From positions 62,001 to 126,000 of the forward strand of contig CAXARO010000936.1 of the NCBI GenBank assembly GCA_963971305.1: a DNA stretch of 64,000 nt, written 5' to 3'. Under the pieces are notes generated by a model. The model was not told the origin of the DNA, did not search any database, and worked only from the letters and a program-made list of their open reading frames with translations. The position numbers and the translations under genes are program-made. Positions 23,924-33,654 of this stretch are shown one piece after another. Origin of the DNA: Arcuatula senhousia. Lineage: Eukaryota; Mollusca; Bivalvia; Mytilida; Mytilidae. How positions within the stretch are numbered: the first letter of the stretch is position 1; every line of letters begins with the position of its first letter.

Positions 23924-24537
23924 ATATTTAAAAGCATTTTACACTATAAATTCATTGTCCATATAATTGTGTCTACAGGTACTGTATTTTTATTTTCTAG
24001 TTATTTATACCCCCATTTGTCACCTTTTCTGTCCTTCTGCTACAAACTTTAGTAACATATTTCTCTGCTGCTACTAAAGGGATTGATTAAATAAACATGA
24101 TGAGTTGTAACGTTCCTGACCTTCCAGGTCAATTGACCATCTATTTCTTGTTTTCCGAGCCAACTTAGACATTTTTAAGGGTTGAAAATAGACAATTTTT
24201 CGTAACAAATTGCTTGGCCTCTACTAAAGGGATCAATTTAAAATTTAGTATACAGCTTCGTTGTAAATATATCAAATATTACAAATATATATTTGACCTT
24301 CAGATAAAAGCTCAAGGTCAAAGATCACCATCCTTATGTACAACACATTTCTTGATATCATTAACTCAAATACCAAAGGTAAAATAGACTAATTTGAAAT
24401 CAGGATTCAAAAGAGAAAAAAGTTATGCCTTATATAGATAATAATGCAAAAAGTGTATGTTTATTTGACCTTAAGGTCCTCCTACTTCCAATTCTTCATG
24501 ACAGTTTTCAGACTGTTCCAGCTTGCCTCCAGATCTG
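23924..24537. other. Intergenic, no gene recognised
   Basis: AT-rich. Two similar phrases containing CTACTAAAGGGAT (near 24071 and 24221) suggest an old tandem repeat. Nothing else is identified. Confidence 0.5.
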
Positions 24538-24757
24538 TAAAAGTCCACTGAAGAGCGCGTAGAAACCTGACATCGAGTCAGGTCGCTTTGCACACAAAGC
24601 GACTAGGATGTGTGCCCCAGGTGGTTGAATGGGGCAGCCCTGACATAGAGAGATGCGGGGTCGTCAGGCGATAATGCGGAAAACCTGACCGCTAACCATA
24701 ATGGTGCACCGTGATGGGAAAAATGTCACGTTCCTCGCACGTTAAAGAACCCTGCAT
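24538..24757 (+). mobile_element. SINE family B, internal fragment
   Basis: The sequence from AAAAGTCCACTGAAGAGCGC through GTGTGCCCCAGGTGGTTGAA to CTCGCACGTTAAAGAACCC matches the central part of the complete family B copy at 40278-40794 with scattered differences. Head and tail are missing. Confidence 0.8.
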
Positions 24758-25019
24758 TTGATTTCTAGACTAACTTTGATGCACTGATTAAAATGGAACA
24801 CTATCTAAGGCGATTTTGGGCGACTTGTGTGCACGACGTTACCTAGTTACATCATAATTTCCTTGCCAGCTCATTAGAGTCTGATATATATTAAGATTTC
24901 AAATGTCTGGTATCCCTTACTAAGGGGTAATACTTCATTATTGGATATTGATTTATTTGTCAATATTGTTTTCCAAGTTCTTAAGCTGTATGCAAGCCTT
25001 TTGATACGGCTTTAAATTT
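24758..25019. other. Intergenic, no gene recognised
   Basis: AT-rich; no feature seen. Confidence 0.5.
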
Positions 25020-25526
25020 TCATTTGTTATAGACCTTTTTCTGGGTGGCCTTTTCATTGCGCTTTTGTCTATGAAGACGTCTAATATTCATGCTTTTTGC
25101 AAGTTGGTGTTTTCCTCTCGTGTTGTTCCCAGAATATATTCCTCCACTCTTTCTTTTTAATGCCAAATGAACTGTCTTTTTACCGATTGAGAGAGTTTTC
25201 AAGAAAAAGGTTCGACAGACCGTCACTTTGGTGTTATTTACTAAACAAAAATATGCATACGAACTAGATTTATGTCCAATAGTTCTTTTAGTGTTTGGTA
25301 CGGTAACGTGTTGGCAGATAAATTCTCTTTGTCTGTTGTAGTCTTGAAGGTGCCAATATTTAGAGAAAACATGTTGTCTATCATCTTCTGAAACCTTTTC
25401 TTGGCATTTGTATCTACATGTCTTGCAATTCACATCTCCCAGTTTTCTATCACGGACAACCTTTCCTTTTTGTGTAAAATATGATAAGCCTGCGGCCCTG
25501 TTCCTTTTTCTTACATTCCTTTTCTG
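25020..25526 (-). CDS. Transposase-like exon with Cys cluster
   Basis: The frame runs from a possible acceptor (GGCTTGGGTCAG before 25526) to a stop at 25020, about 168 codons. It opens KRNVRKRNRAAGLSYFTQKG and KVVRDRKLGDVNCKTCRYKC, which gives a C-x2-C-x3-C cluster. It then has YWHLQDYNRQREFICQHV, a YAYFCLVNNTKVTVCRTFFL segment and a basic tail. I recognise the order (R-x-x-G-x-x-Y, Cys cluster, Y-W-x-L-x-D-x-x-x-Q-x-x-F-I, V-C-R-T-F-F-L-x-T-L) from the N-terminal half of a widespread animal gene family that looks transposase-derived. I cannot name the superfamily. The catalytic half is absent. It could be an exon of an active gene or a fragment. The frame is undamaged. Confidence 0.5.
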   Translation of the reverse strand, partial: QKRNVRKRNRAAGLSYFTQKGKVVRDRKLGDVNCKTCRYKCQEKVSEDDRQHVFSKYWHLQDYNRQREFICQHVTVPNTKRTIGHKSSSYAYFCLVNNTKVTVCRTFFLKTLSIGKKTVHLALKRKSGGIYSGNNTRGKHQLAKSMNIRRLHRQKRNEKATQKKVYNK

Positions 25527-25992
25527 ACCCAAGCCAATAAGTAAGTGTGACCTAATATGGCTTCATTATCTACCAAACGTCCTGTCTAATAAATGGCCTC
25601 AGGTGAGAACTTTAGGTAACTATGATTAGTACCAAACCATAACTGTCAATCAGTCTTATTTGTTAAATTTGTATAAATGATTTGCAGAGTTATGCCCCTT
25701 TCAAAATTATATTTTTTCAGAAAAATCGTAACTTTATGATATGAATTACTTCAAATTCACTAACAGATTACTTAAAAGATTGCTCAATAAAATATAATAT
25801 GATACAGGTTCAACCTGATAAGCTCCCGCAGATATATTTAAGGGGATGACATGATATTTGATTCTGACGGGGGTGAGTGACAGTTCTTGTAAATAAATAA
25901 TCTTGCCTGCCAATAAAAAATGGAGATAAATAATCAGACCTCTACTTCCAAGGGAAAAATCTGTCAAAAGATTCTTTACTAGTATGGTATAT
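25527..25992. other. Intergenic, no gene recognised
   Basis: AT-rich; no feature seen before the palindrome. Confidence 0.5.
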
Positions 25993-26118
25993 CACAGGGA
26001 CTTGCTCCCCTCTATCAATATTTTGTTAGAGTCAATGTGCGGTACGAAAAAAACACGTTTTTTTCGTACCGCACATTGACTCTAACAAAATATTGATAGA
26101 GGGGAGCAAGTCCCTGTG
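25993..26118. repeat. 126-bp near-perfect palindrome
   Basis: Base p pairs with base 52111-p over the full length. The arms are 62 bp without mismatch, and only the two central bases (26055-26056) are unpaired. The centre reads AAAAAACACGTTTTTT. Such an almost spacerless palindrome is unstable in most hosts. It may be a very recent inversion-duplication, an element end, or an assembly or library artefact. Confidence 0.9.
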
Positions 26119-27702
26119 GGTATATTAAAAATAAATAAACTTGGCGGCAAAAAAAACGGCGGAACTTAAATTTTCTGACTCGACCAAAACTGCAGACCCC
26201 CCCCCTTTTCAGAATCAAATTGTTGTCCCCTTATTTCTTGAATAACAAAAAGAAATGCAAGCTTTTGCATGGTTTTGAAAACGAGCGAACCTGCAAACAG
26301 AACGCGGAAGTGTTATTTATTCTAAAATGACGTCATAATATATGCTTAAAATAGACGATCGGACGTCATAGAGGACACCTTCTACTTTCATTTTTTCATT
26401 TTCAAATGTACAAAGTTTAGAGAAGAAACAATATCATACTAGTATACTGCTCACGACATGGACAAGGTTATAATTTTATGACTGCAGAAATATTTCGGCA
26501 GAATATTAATTTAGTTGCCATCATGTACATTACGGGTCATTACGCTCGTATAATATAACACCACTCGGCTATTTCCGCCTACGTTATTTTTGACCTTAGG
26601 CGGAAATGGCCGAGCGGAGTTCCGATTGCATTACGCTTTGTGTTGTTCCACGAAAAATGGAATGACAGTTTCCCGCCATTCTGTAATTTTGTTTTGAACA
26701 ATTGTGACGTCAATGAAATATATAGCGTTTTCATTAAAAAAAATCTTAACATGCATCTCTATTTGCTAGAAATATTTAAAATATTCATATCAATACAATA
26801 TTTACGTATTTAAATTTTTGAAATACAAATTACAAAGTAAAAATTTAATTTTGCATTCCGTGCCATTGGGTGCGGATATGTCGACTAGCTTATACCTATT
26901 CTGGTTTAATGCATCATAGTACGTATACTCAGACAATTTAGCTCTCGCATTGCGGGAGCTTATAAAGTTTTAGAATTATTTTGTGTAAATATTTTTTATT
27001 TGTCATTTTGCTTTTATAGCTTTACCATATTTGACAACATTTAGCCAATACACCTTAATTTTGATATTGATAAAAGCATGGATAATTTTTATTTAAGTGG
27101 GTTCAGAAGTGTATCAATTAATAATTTCTTGTCATTTTTAGATTTTAATCTGTCTATTAACCTATAAAATTCAACTTTATATCTTTTTATCTCAAAAACA
27201 CTTTGTCATTAAGGGTAGACAACACCAACATACAAGTTTTAAAAATATCTATAGTTCATTCTAAAAAAATGTAAAATCTCCTTATTACATACCAATTACC
27301 CATTTGTGGAATTTTAGTGTATAAAATGTATTAACAATTGACACTTGTTAGATACATATGCAAGTACACTACAGGCAGTGACTTTCACATGCATGTGCAG
27401 TCTCATATTATTGTTTGAGTGGGTAAAGGGTGGACATTGATTGGGATTTAATTACAACAAATCTAAATTTGACCAGAAAGACTTTTGACATAAGTATTAA
27501 ATAGATATACTTTAAAATATTTCCCCCAAATATTAAAGCGGACAAGTGGGAATGTAATACAAGTCACTAGCTGTAGTGTATTATAGATAAAAAAAAATAA
27601 ATACATACATACCAAGTCAGAAATTCTTTATAAATTGTATCAGCATGTTTTGAATGAGTTTGAAATAACCTTTTTTTAATTTTGCAGTTTATTCTGAAAT
27701 AA
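26119..27702. other. Intergenic; one hairpin, no gene recognised
   Basis: An 18-bp imperfect inverted repeat lies at 26564-26581 and 26597-26614 (CTCGGCTATTTCCGCCTA and TAGGCGGAAATGGCCGAG). The rest is AT-rich non-coding sequence with no protein-like frame. Confidence 0.55.
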
Positions 27703-28010
27703 AACAAGAGGCTCCCAAGAGCCTGAATCGCTCACCTGAACGCTATAAAACAAGTGTGCCATCTTGAGATGCAGTTGGTTTTACCTTGTCAAACAAGTTA
27801 ATCTTTGAAATTCAGAGGAAAAGTATTGAAAATGGTAAATTTTGTTGTTTAAAGGATAATAACTCCTAAAAGAAATGGTCCTACAGCTTTGACCTAAATA
27901 CATGAAATGTAGATCTTGATGTGGTTAATCATATGCAACTTAAATTTTTGAAATATCTTATATAGTTTTCAAGATACAGGGCTAAATAAGTGAAAAAATT
28001 TGAAAAAAAT
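27703..28010 (+). repeat. Family D head fragment
   Basis: It starts AACAAGAGGCTCCCAAGAGC with GCTCACCTGAACG and continues into core-like sequence (AATAACTCCTAAAAG, CAAGATACAGGGCTAAATAA). It is cut off by the SINE/LINE insertion at about 28011. Confidence 0.8.
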
Positions 28011-28013
28011 CCA

Positions 28014-28270
28014 GTGAGTGAGTGAGTGAGTTGGTGTTTTACGCCCGTGCAACGCTATATAGGTTATTTACAGGTGATGAACATGAAAAGGATGATGAAA
28101 TGAACATGAAATGATGATGATAAATGAAATATGGGGATGGGGTGGGACACAGAGACACAGGTAAATTTTGAAGAACCACAGGAAAAAGGGGAGAGGTGGG
28201 TAGGGGCGGAAAATTTAGCCTATGTGGTGCACTACTGGGCGGTCCACAAAGGGGTCTTTTACGTGCATGA
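28014..28270 (-). mobile_element. SINE family A 3' half fused to the LINE
   Basis: From 28270 (TTCATGCACGTAAAAGACCC on the minus strand) to the (ACTC)n tail, this is almost identical to the last 257 bp of the SINE-A copies at 354-847, 14618-15074 and 44267-44755. The LINE reading frame runs 20 codons into it before a stop at 28215-28217. The SINE 5' half is absent. The tail abuts family D sequence at about 28011. Confidence 0.85.
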
Positions 28271-30099
28271 AGCTATTTTCTGATAAATTGCATTCAATAA
28301 ATGATCTTCTGATCTCAGCCAAAAATATCTTGAAAACATCAACTTGTTTTTGTTTTTGTTCAGAAGCATAATAAGATTTATATATACTAAAGGCTAATAA
28401 AGTCAAAAAGTAATTTAGATCCTGATAACTATTGTCTGAAATTTTATACCCAAATACCAAATGTTTTAATGTAATTTTTAGGTTATATTTTACCCTTGTT
28501 AACATATGATATATCCTTTCCCAGAATGTTTTTAAAAAAGTACATGATATAAAGAAATGCTTATAGTCCTCTTTAATATCACATACATTACATCTATCAT
28601 TTGGACAGATTTTCCATTTGTATAAAAGGGCTTTAGTTGGAATGATGTAATTAATCAGTTTCCATCTAAACACCTTTAATTTGTTTTCTTTAATATTTTC
28701 AAAAATAAACAAAAAAACTTTTCTCATATTTGGAGCCTCATTTTCACTTAGCAGCCTTAACCAAGTATTGATACCAATAGGTTTAACGAATTTCTCAGCA
28801 ATTAAGAAATTATAAAATATTTTGTTGCTGAGTTCATCGTATAGATATAGTGAGTTTCGCCATCGTATTTTAATTTTGTTAATGTTTACTTTACTTTTAA
28901 CTGATTCTTCTCTATTAAGGCTTATATACCATGCGGCTGGTATTGCGCATTGTAACATCTTAAACTCGGCAATCCAATTATTTTTATATTTTAACTTTCC
29001 AAAGATGCAAATTTCATTTAGTCGTCCATCTTCATCTAAAATGTCATTTACATATATCAATCCGCTGTTTATCCAAGATTTAAAAAATAAACATTTATTT
29101 TTTAGTTTTATATATTTATTACCCCAGATTATCTGTTTTCTAATTTCAGAAAAATGTTTGGGTGGATTTGTTGTCCCACCGCCTGTTTGAATCCAACATT
29201 CTAAAACCTCTCTATAAAAAGCAGGCAACATATCAATTTCTGGAATTGATTTGATGCTATCTAGATTCATATTAAATAAGAGTAAATCTCTACCAAACGC
29301 ATTATAAAATTTTGTTGGAATAATTTTCCAGTTTGCTTCATCGGGTGATAATAATCTTCTAACCCATGAGGCTTTTAATGACTTGAAGTAAATGTTAAAA
29401 TCTACCATATTTAACCCCCCACATTCATATGTTCCTATCAAAGTTGATCTTTTTACCTTATCTACTTTCCCATTCCATAGGTAGTTATAACAACAACTCT
29501 CAATCTCTTTGACATATTTATCTGGTATGATAGCTGATGTTACTCCGAACGTAGATAAAGGCATAATTAATGATTTTATAATAAGTATCTTTCCCATCAT
29601 AGTTAGATTACGCCTATCCCATTGTTTTATCATATTTTTCATTTTATTTATTTTACCTTCCCAGTTAAGTTTCTCACATTCTTTTTTGTTATGACCAAAA
29701 TATATCCCCAATGCCTTAACTGGTTCGTTTGTCCATTTAATCCCTTCTATCTTATCTTTACAATGTTTCAATTTCCCAATCCAAAGCCCTTCAGTTTTAT
29801 TTCTATTTAGTTTAAGACCTGAGAAAGAGCCGAAAATTTCAATTTCATTCATTGCATTTATAATATCGTCTTCGTCACTACAAAAAAGAGTTGTATCATC
29901 AGCAAGTTGTGAAATTTTTATGCTGTGAGATGTCTCATCAACAGTAACTTTTATCCCTCTTATAACCCTATTGTCTCGTATCCTTAATGCCATTATCTCA
30001 ACAGACAATACAAAAAGTAAAGCGGACAGGGGACATCCTTGTCGGATTCCTCTAGTGTTATTAAAAACTTCCGATAGCCATCCGTTATTCAGTACACAT
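28215..30099 (-). pseudogene. LINE ORF2, 3' part (RT second half and C terminus)
   Basis: Continuous frame from the SINE edge at 30099. It starts with CVLNNGWLSEVFNN and then RGIRQGCPLSALLFVLSVE (RT motif B), followed by SQLADDTTLFCSDEDD (motif C, catalytic A-D-D), SGLKLNRNKTEGLW and LGIYFGHNKK. Near the C terminus is a Cys/His motif C-x2-C-x7-H-x4-C (CNVCDIKEDYKHFFISC), as found at the end of L1-type ORF2 proteins. The last ~20 codons (after NLSENS) are encoded by SINE sequence. No stop or frameshift is seen within this part. An internal ATG at 30008 is not a real start: the frame is the direct continuation of the part at 30455-32391. Confidence 0.85.
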
Positions 30100-30454
30100 T
30101 AGTTTAAACATATTTATTTATCCTGGATTGGGAAACAAGCTAAATGCTTATGTAAATCCCTCTCCAGCTAGCAGTTTGCGAGTGTGGCCTTTGCAGCGGC
30201 CCCCATTGAGCCTACTCTTATCGAACTCTACAAAGGGGTCTTTAACGTGCATGGGGTATTGCTCTCCACATACACGGGACAACCTTTTTTTCGTCCCTTC
30301 CGAAGGACTAGCATCTTTCCTTGAGACCATCCTCGCAAATGGTGTCAAGAGAGAGTCGGAAAACTGGTTCATGAAATTTTCACCCCGGACGAGGATCGAA
30401 CCACGAACCTTGGTGTTAGTAGCTCGACGCGTTAACCACTACACCACCGGCTCT
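30100..30454 (-). mobile_element. tRNA-derived SINE inserted in LINE ORF2
   Basis: On the minus strand it starts AGAGCCGGTGGTGTAGTGG with an A-box-like GTGTAGTGGTTAACGCG and a B box GGTTCGATCCT, so the head is tRNA-like. The centre carries GCACGTTAAAGACCCCTTTG, the block shared with SINEs A and B. The end is AT-rich (AAATAAATATGTTTAAAC). It interrupts the RT frame between motifs A and B. The LINE bases ATG are present on both sides, so the target duplication is at most 3 bp. Removing the insert would restore the codon phase across the site. Confidence 0.85.
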
Positions 30455-32391
30455 CATGTCTGTATACCGCTATACAGTGTTTCTACCCACGAAATAAAAG
30501 AATCATTGAAGCCAAAATATTTTAACATTGTAAACATAAAATCCCATTCGAGTGAATCAAACGCTTTTGTAAAATCTACAAATACTATTGCCCCCTCTAC
30601 GTCATATACATCGGTATAATCGATTATATCTTGGATTTGTCTCAAGTTAAAACCAATAAAGCGTCCCTTAATATACCCTGTTTGGTCGGTATGAATAAGT
30701 TTTGGAAGAACTTGTTTTAGTCTCTGAGCTAAAACACGCGACAAAATCTTTAAATCGACGTTTAATAATGAAATAGGTCGATAATTGTCCAGAGATGTAG
30801 GATCATTCTTTTTGAATATAAGTGACAAAACACTTGTTCTTTGTGTATATGATAATAGTTTTTCCTCGTTGCCCGTATTTAAAACCTTTACTAAAATGTC
30901 TTTGATTTTTTCCCAGAAAGCACGATAAAATTCTAAAGGAATACCATCTAGCCCTGGTGATTTATTCAACTTCATATCATTAATTGCTTCAGTGCATTCT
31001 TCTATTGTTACCCTACCATCGCATATATCAAACTCTTGTTTATCTAAATTGCTATTTTTGTCAGTATCGTATATGTAGGTTGTTAATAGTTCTTTATCCG
31101 GTTCGGTCGAACTATATAATTTTTCGTAATAATCTTTAATCGTATTTAAAATCTCTGTCGGATCAGAAACTAAGGAGTTTGAACCTTGTTTTTTAAGTTC
31201 TTTGATAGACTTATTTGCCTGTCTCTTTTTCTCTAGTCCTAAAAAGTACGAATTATTTTTTTCGCCTAGCTCAACCCATCGCTCACGTGATCTGATTTGC
31301 GCTCCTTTGGCCTTACTTGCATATATGTTCTCTAAACGTTGTTCGATATCGTTAATATCATCATTTAAAGTTTTATTCTCGCTTGTGAGTTCATCTCTCA
31401 ACTTTAACTTTATTTCTAATTCTTGTTCAAGTTTTCTCGTTTTATCTTTTGTTAATCTTGATTTATTTTTACAATATTCTATAGTCTGATCTCTTATCTC
31501 AATTTTCAAACTATCCCATAAAAGGCGGATATCTTTACCATTATTTGATGAAATTTTAATTACAAAATAATCGATTAATCTATTCATTAACGATTTGTAT
31601 TCAATGTCTTCTAATACAGAGACATTTAATTTCCAAAAACCATTTCCCCTTTCGCCCAACCCGCTTCGTACTGTTAAAAACACACATTGATGATCAGTCG
31701 ATTTAATAGAAGCTGGTTTAATTTTACATTCTTTAATCAAAGACAGACACTCGTTTGCAACTAGAAATAAGTCAATTCTACTTGCTTGCGTCTTATCTTT
31801 TCTCCGCCACGTAAATTGAGTAGTATTATGATTTTTACTTCTCCATATATCTATAAGTTTATTATCTTTCATAAGAACTTTAAGACTGTTAACCGGTTCC
31901 TGAAATCGCGTGTTCGCATTCTCATGCTTCCGATCTACTGTCTTCAGAGCTTCATTAAAATCTCCGCCAATGATCGGGTTTCCAACCGTCTTTTCTTTAA
32001 CAAAATCATTAACCTCTTTAAAGAATGAGTTTCTGTCTGCTCTGCAGTTTGGCGCATATAGATTTAAAAGTGAAAAAATTTGTTCATTTAATTTAATATT
32101 AAGTAGCAAAATTCTGCCATTGCAGTCGTAATATTTATCAATAATTTCAAAATCTAAAGACTTATCAATTAAAGTGGTCACTCCTCTACTAGCCGTTGTG
32201 CCATAGTTACTATAGAAAATGAATTTTGAATCACGCTCTAACTTATTTTGTGTTCGCTCATCAAGATGTGTTTCTTACAAGAAACAAATTGAAATCTTAT
32301 TATTTTTAACCCATTCTAAAACTCTATACCCCTTTTCAATATTATTCATCCCGTTAACATTCAACGTTCCAAAATTAACAGTTTTAGCCAT
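30455..32391 (-). pseudogene. LINE ORF2, 5' part (endonuclease and RT first half)
   Basis: The likely start is ATG 32391 (context AACATGG), encoding MAKTVNFGTLNVNGMNNIEK. The apurinic-type endonuclease motifs follow in order: CFL-stop-ETH where L1-like proteins have F-L-Q-E-T-H, GGDFNEALK, TQFTWRRKDK with SRIDLFLV, and STDHQCVF. After a charged coiled-coil-like linker comes RT: NKSPGLDGIPLEFYRAFWEK, NYRPISLLNVDLKILSR and VFVDFTKAFDSLEWDFMF (motif A). The frame is lost at the SINE edge after SGIQT. The one inactivating base change visible in the endonuclease is TAA at 32275-32277, one step from CAA. The ATG at 32181 lies downstream of this stop and would give a protein lacking the first endonuclease motif. 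Confidence 0.85.
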
Positions 32392-33611
32392 GATGTTGAT
32401 TTACATATAATATTAATATCATATAAAGTAGCACATACATTAAAACCTTCATATAAGAAGTTCAGAAAACAATACATATCATATACAGTATGATAAATAT
32501 AAAACAAATATAAGACAGACATGTACATGTATATGAAAAAAAGTAATTTGTAAATACCAACATTTATTTTTGTTAATTGATATCGTTTACAGGTTATCGT
32601 CATTGATTTAGCTAAACCTAAAAACAAAACTATCTGACCCACTTCCTTGCTTTGACCTATATTTACATGTCTTATGAATGTGTGTAAAATAATGTGACCG
32701 GTGTAAAAAAATAAATTACTTGCTTGAAAAGTGCCGAGAACAATTTTTGAAGGTACCGAGGATTTATATAATGTGTCCCAGTCTTTACATACACTCATAA
32801 AATGGTTTCTTTTGGAATATAAGAGTGACGAATAGAATGCATGTGCTTGGAATAATTTTATAAATGAAGCTATGTGTACTTTAAATGAGTTGTGCTGTGT
32901 TTGGAAGTTTCTACAGCCGCATCTATTTTGGTGTATGTTTTTTCCTTGACTCCCAATAAGTATGATAATAAGAATAAAGGTAAGTGAATTAAAATAATCT
33001 TCTTGTAATTGCATGTCATGTACATTATTTAACTTGAACCATTTATACTCGTGGTAGTAGCTTAATCCGCTTTCTAAAAATAGTAACAGGGAATACCAAT
33101 ATTGACATCTTAGATCAATATTCGGCTTTGTTGCAAACACCCACTTTGTAAAACATTCTTTGATATATGATTTTACTTTATAGACAGTGATAACCAAGTT
33201 TTGTCTTACTATATGATAAAATATAAACATTACTACAAGGTTAAAAATAAGTGAATATTTGTATGAAACAATGTTTCTATTTATACATAGATTGTTGACA
33301 ACTGTTCCGTTCTCTAAAAATAGAAACGGTAAAAACCAACGATTCGCAATCATATGTATAGGAGTAGTACAACTTATTTTTTCTTTAACAAAAACATAGT
33401 CTTTTACAACATCTATAAAGGTACATAGTACAATGACCACATTAATTAAACTCTGGAATAGAGCTTTGATTCTACTACACTTTCTATAATCTTCTATAAA
33501 GGTACATAGTACAATATAAACCACATTAATTATACTCTGAAATAGAGCTTTGTTTTTACTACACATTTTATGTTTTTTTTTATACATTTTTACTTTAAAA
33601 TAAAAAAACAT
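32361..33611 (-). CDS. Extra hydrophobic ORF between LINE ORF1 and ORF2
   Basis: 416 codons without a stop in DNA of roughly 70 percent A+T, where stops should come about every 12 codons. It starts 43 bp after ORF1 ends and overlaps the ORF2 start by 31 bp in a different frame, so the three frames are tightly packed on one strand. The product is rich in Phe, Ile, Leu, Tyr and Cys with several membrane-like stretches (IFNLVVMFIFYHIV; SLTFILIIILIGS; LLFFIYMYMSVLYLFYIY). Two internal repeats are visible: KALFQS-x-INVV...VLCTFI appears twice near the N terminus, from an approximately 81-bp in-frame duplication at 33412-33570, and an FLFLENG / LLFLESG pair recurs about 90 residues apart. I know of no standard LINE protein like this. 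It may be a captured gene, a novel accessory protein, or a long translatable spacer. Confidence 0.5.
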   Translation of the reverse strand: MFFYFKVKMYKKKHKMCSKNKALFQSIINVVYIVLCTFIEDYRKCSRIKALFQSLINVVIVLCTFIDVVKDYVFVKEKISCTTPIHMIANRWFLPFLFLENGTVVNNLCINRNIVSYKYSLIFNLVVMFIFYHIVRQNLVITVYKVKSYIKECFTKWVFATKPNIDLRCQYWYSLLLFLESGLSYYHEYKWFKLNNVHDMQLQEDYFNSLTFILIIILIGSQGKNIHQNRCGCRNFQTQHNSFKVHIASFIKLFQAHAFYSSLLYSKRNHFMSVCKDWDTLYKSSVPSKIVLGTFQASNLFFYTGHIILHTFIRHVNIGQSKEVGQIVLFLGLAKSMTITCKRYQLTKINVGIYKLLFFIYMYMSVLYLFYIYHTVYDMYCFLNFLYEGFNVCATLYDINIICKSTSWLKLLILER

Positions 33612-33654
33612 TGTTTACAATTTATATTTTAATTTTTATTTATTAGTATTGTTT

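Noticed and set aside
30380..30454. A functional tRNA gene
   Set aside because: The A and B boxes are part of a SINE head, and the sequence continues into the SINE body without tRNA 3' pairing.
32361..33611. Calling the middle ORF a known membrane protein
   Set aside because: Hydrophobicity alone does not identify it, and no family motif is recognised.
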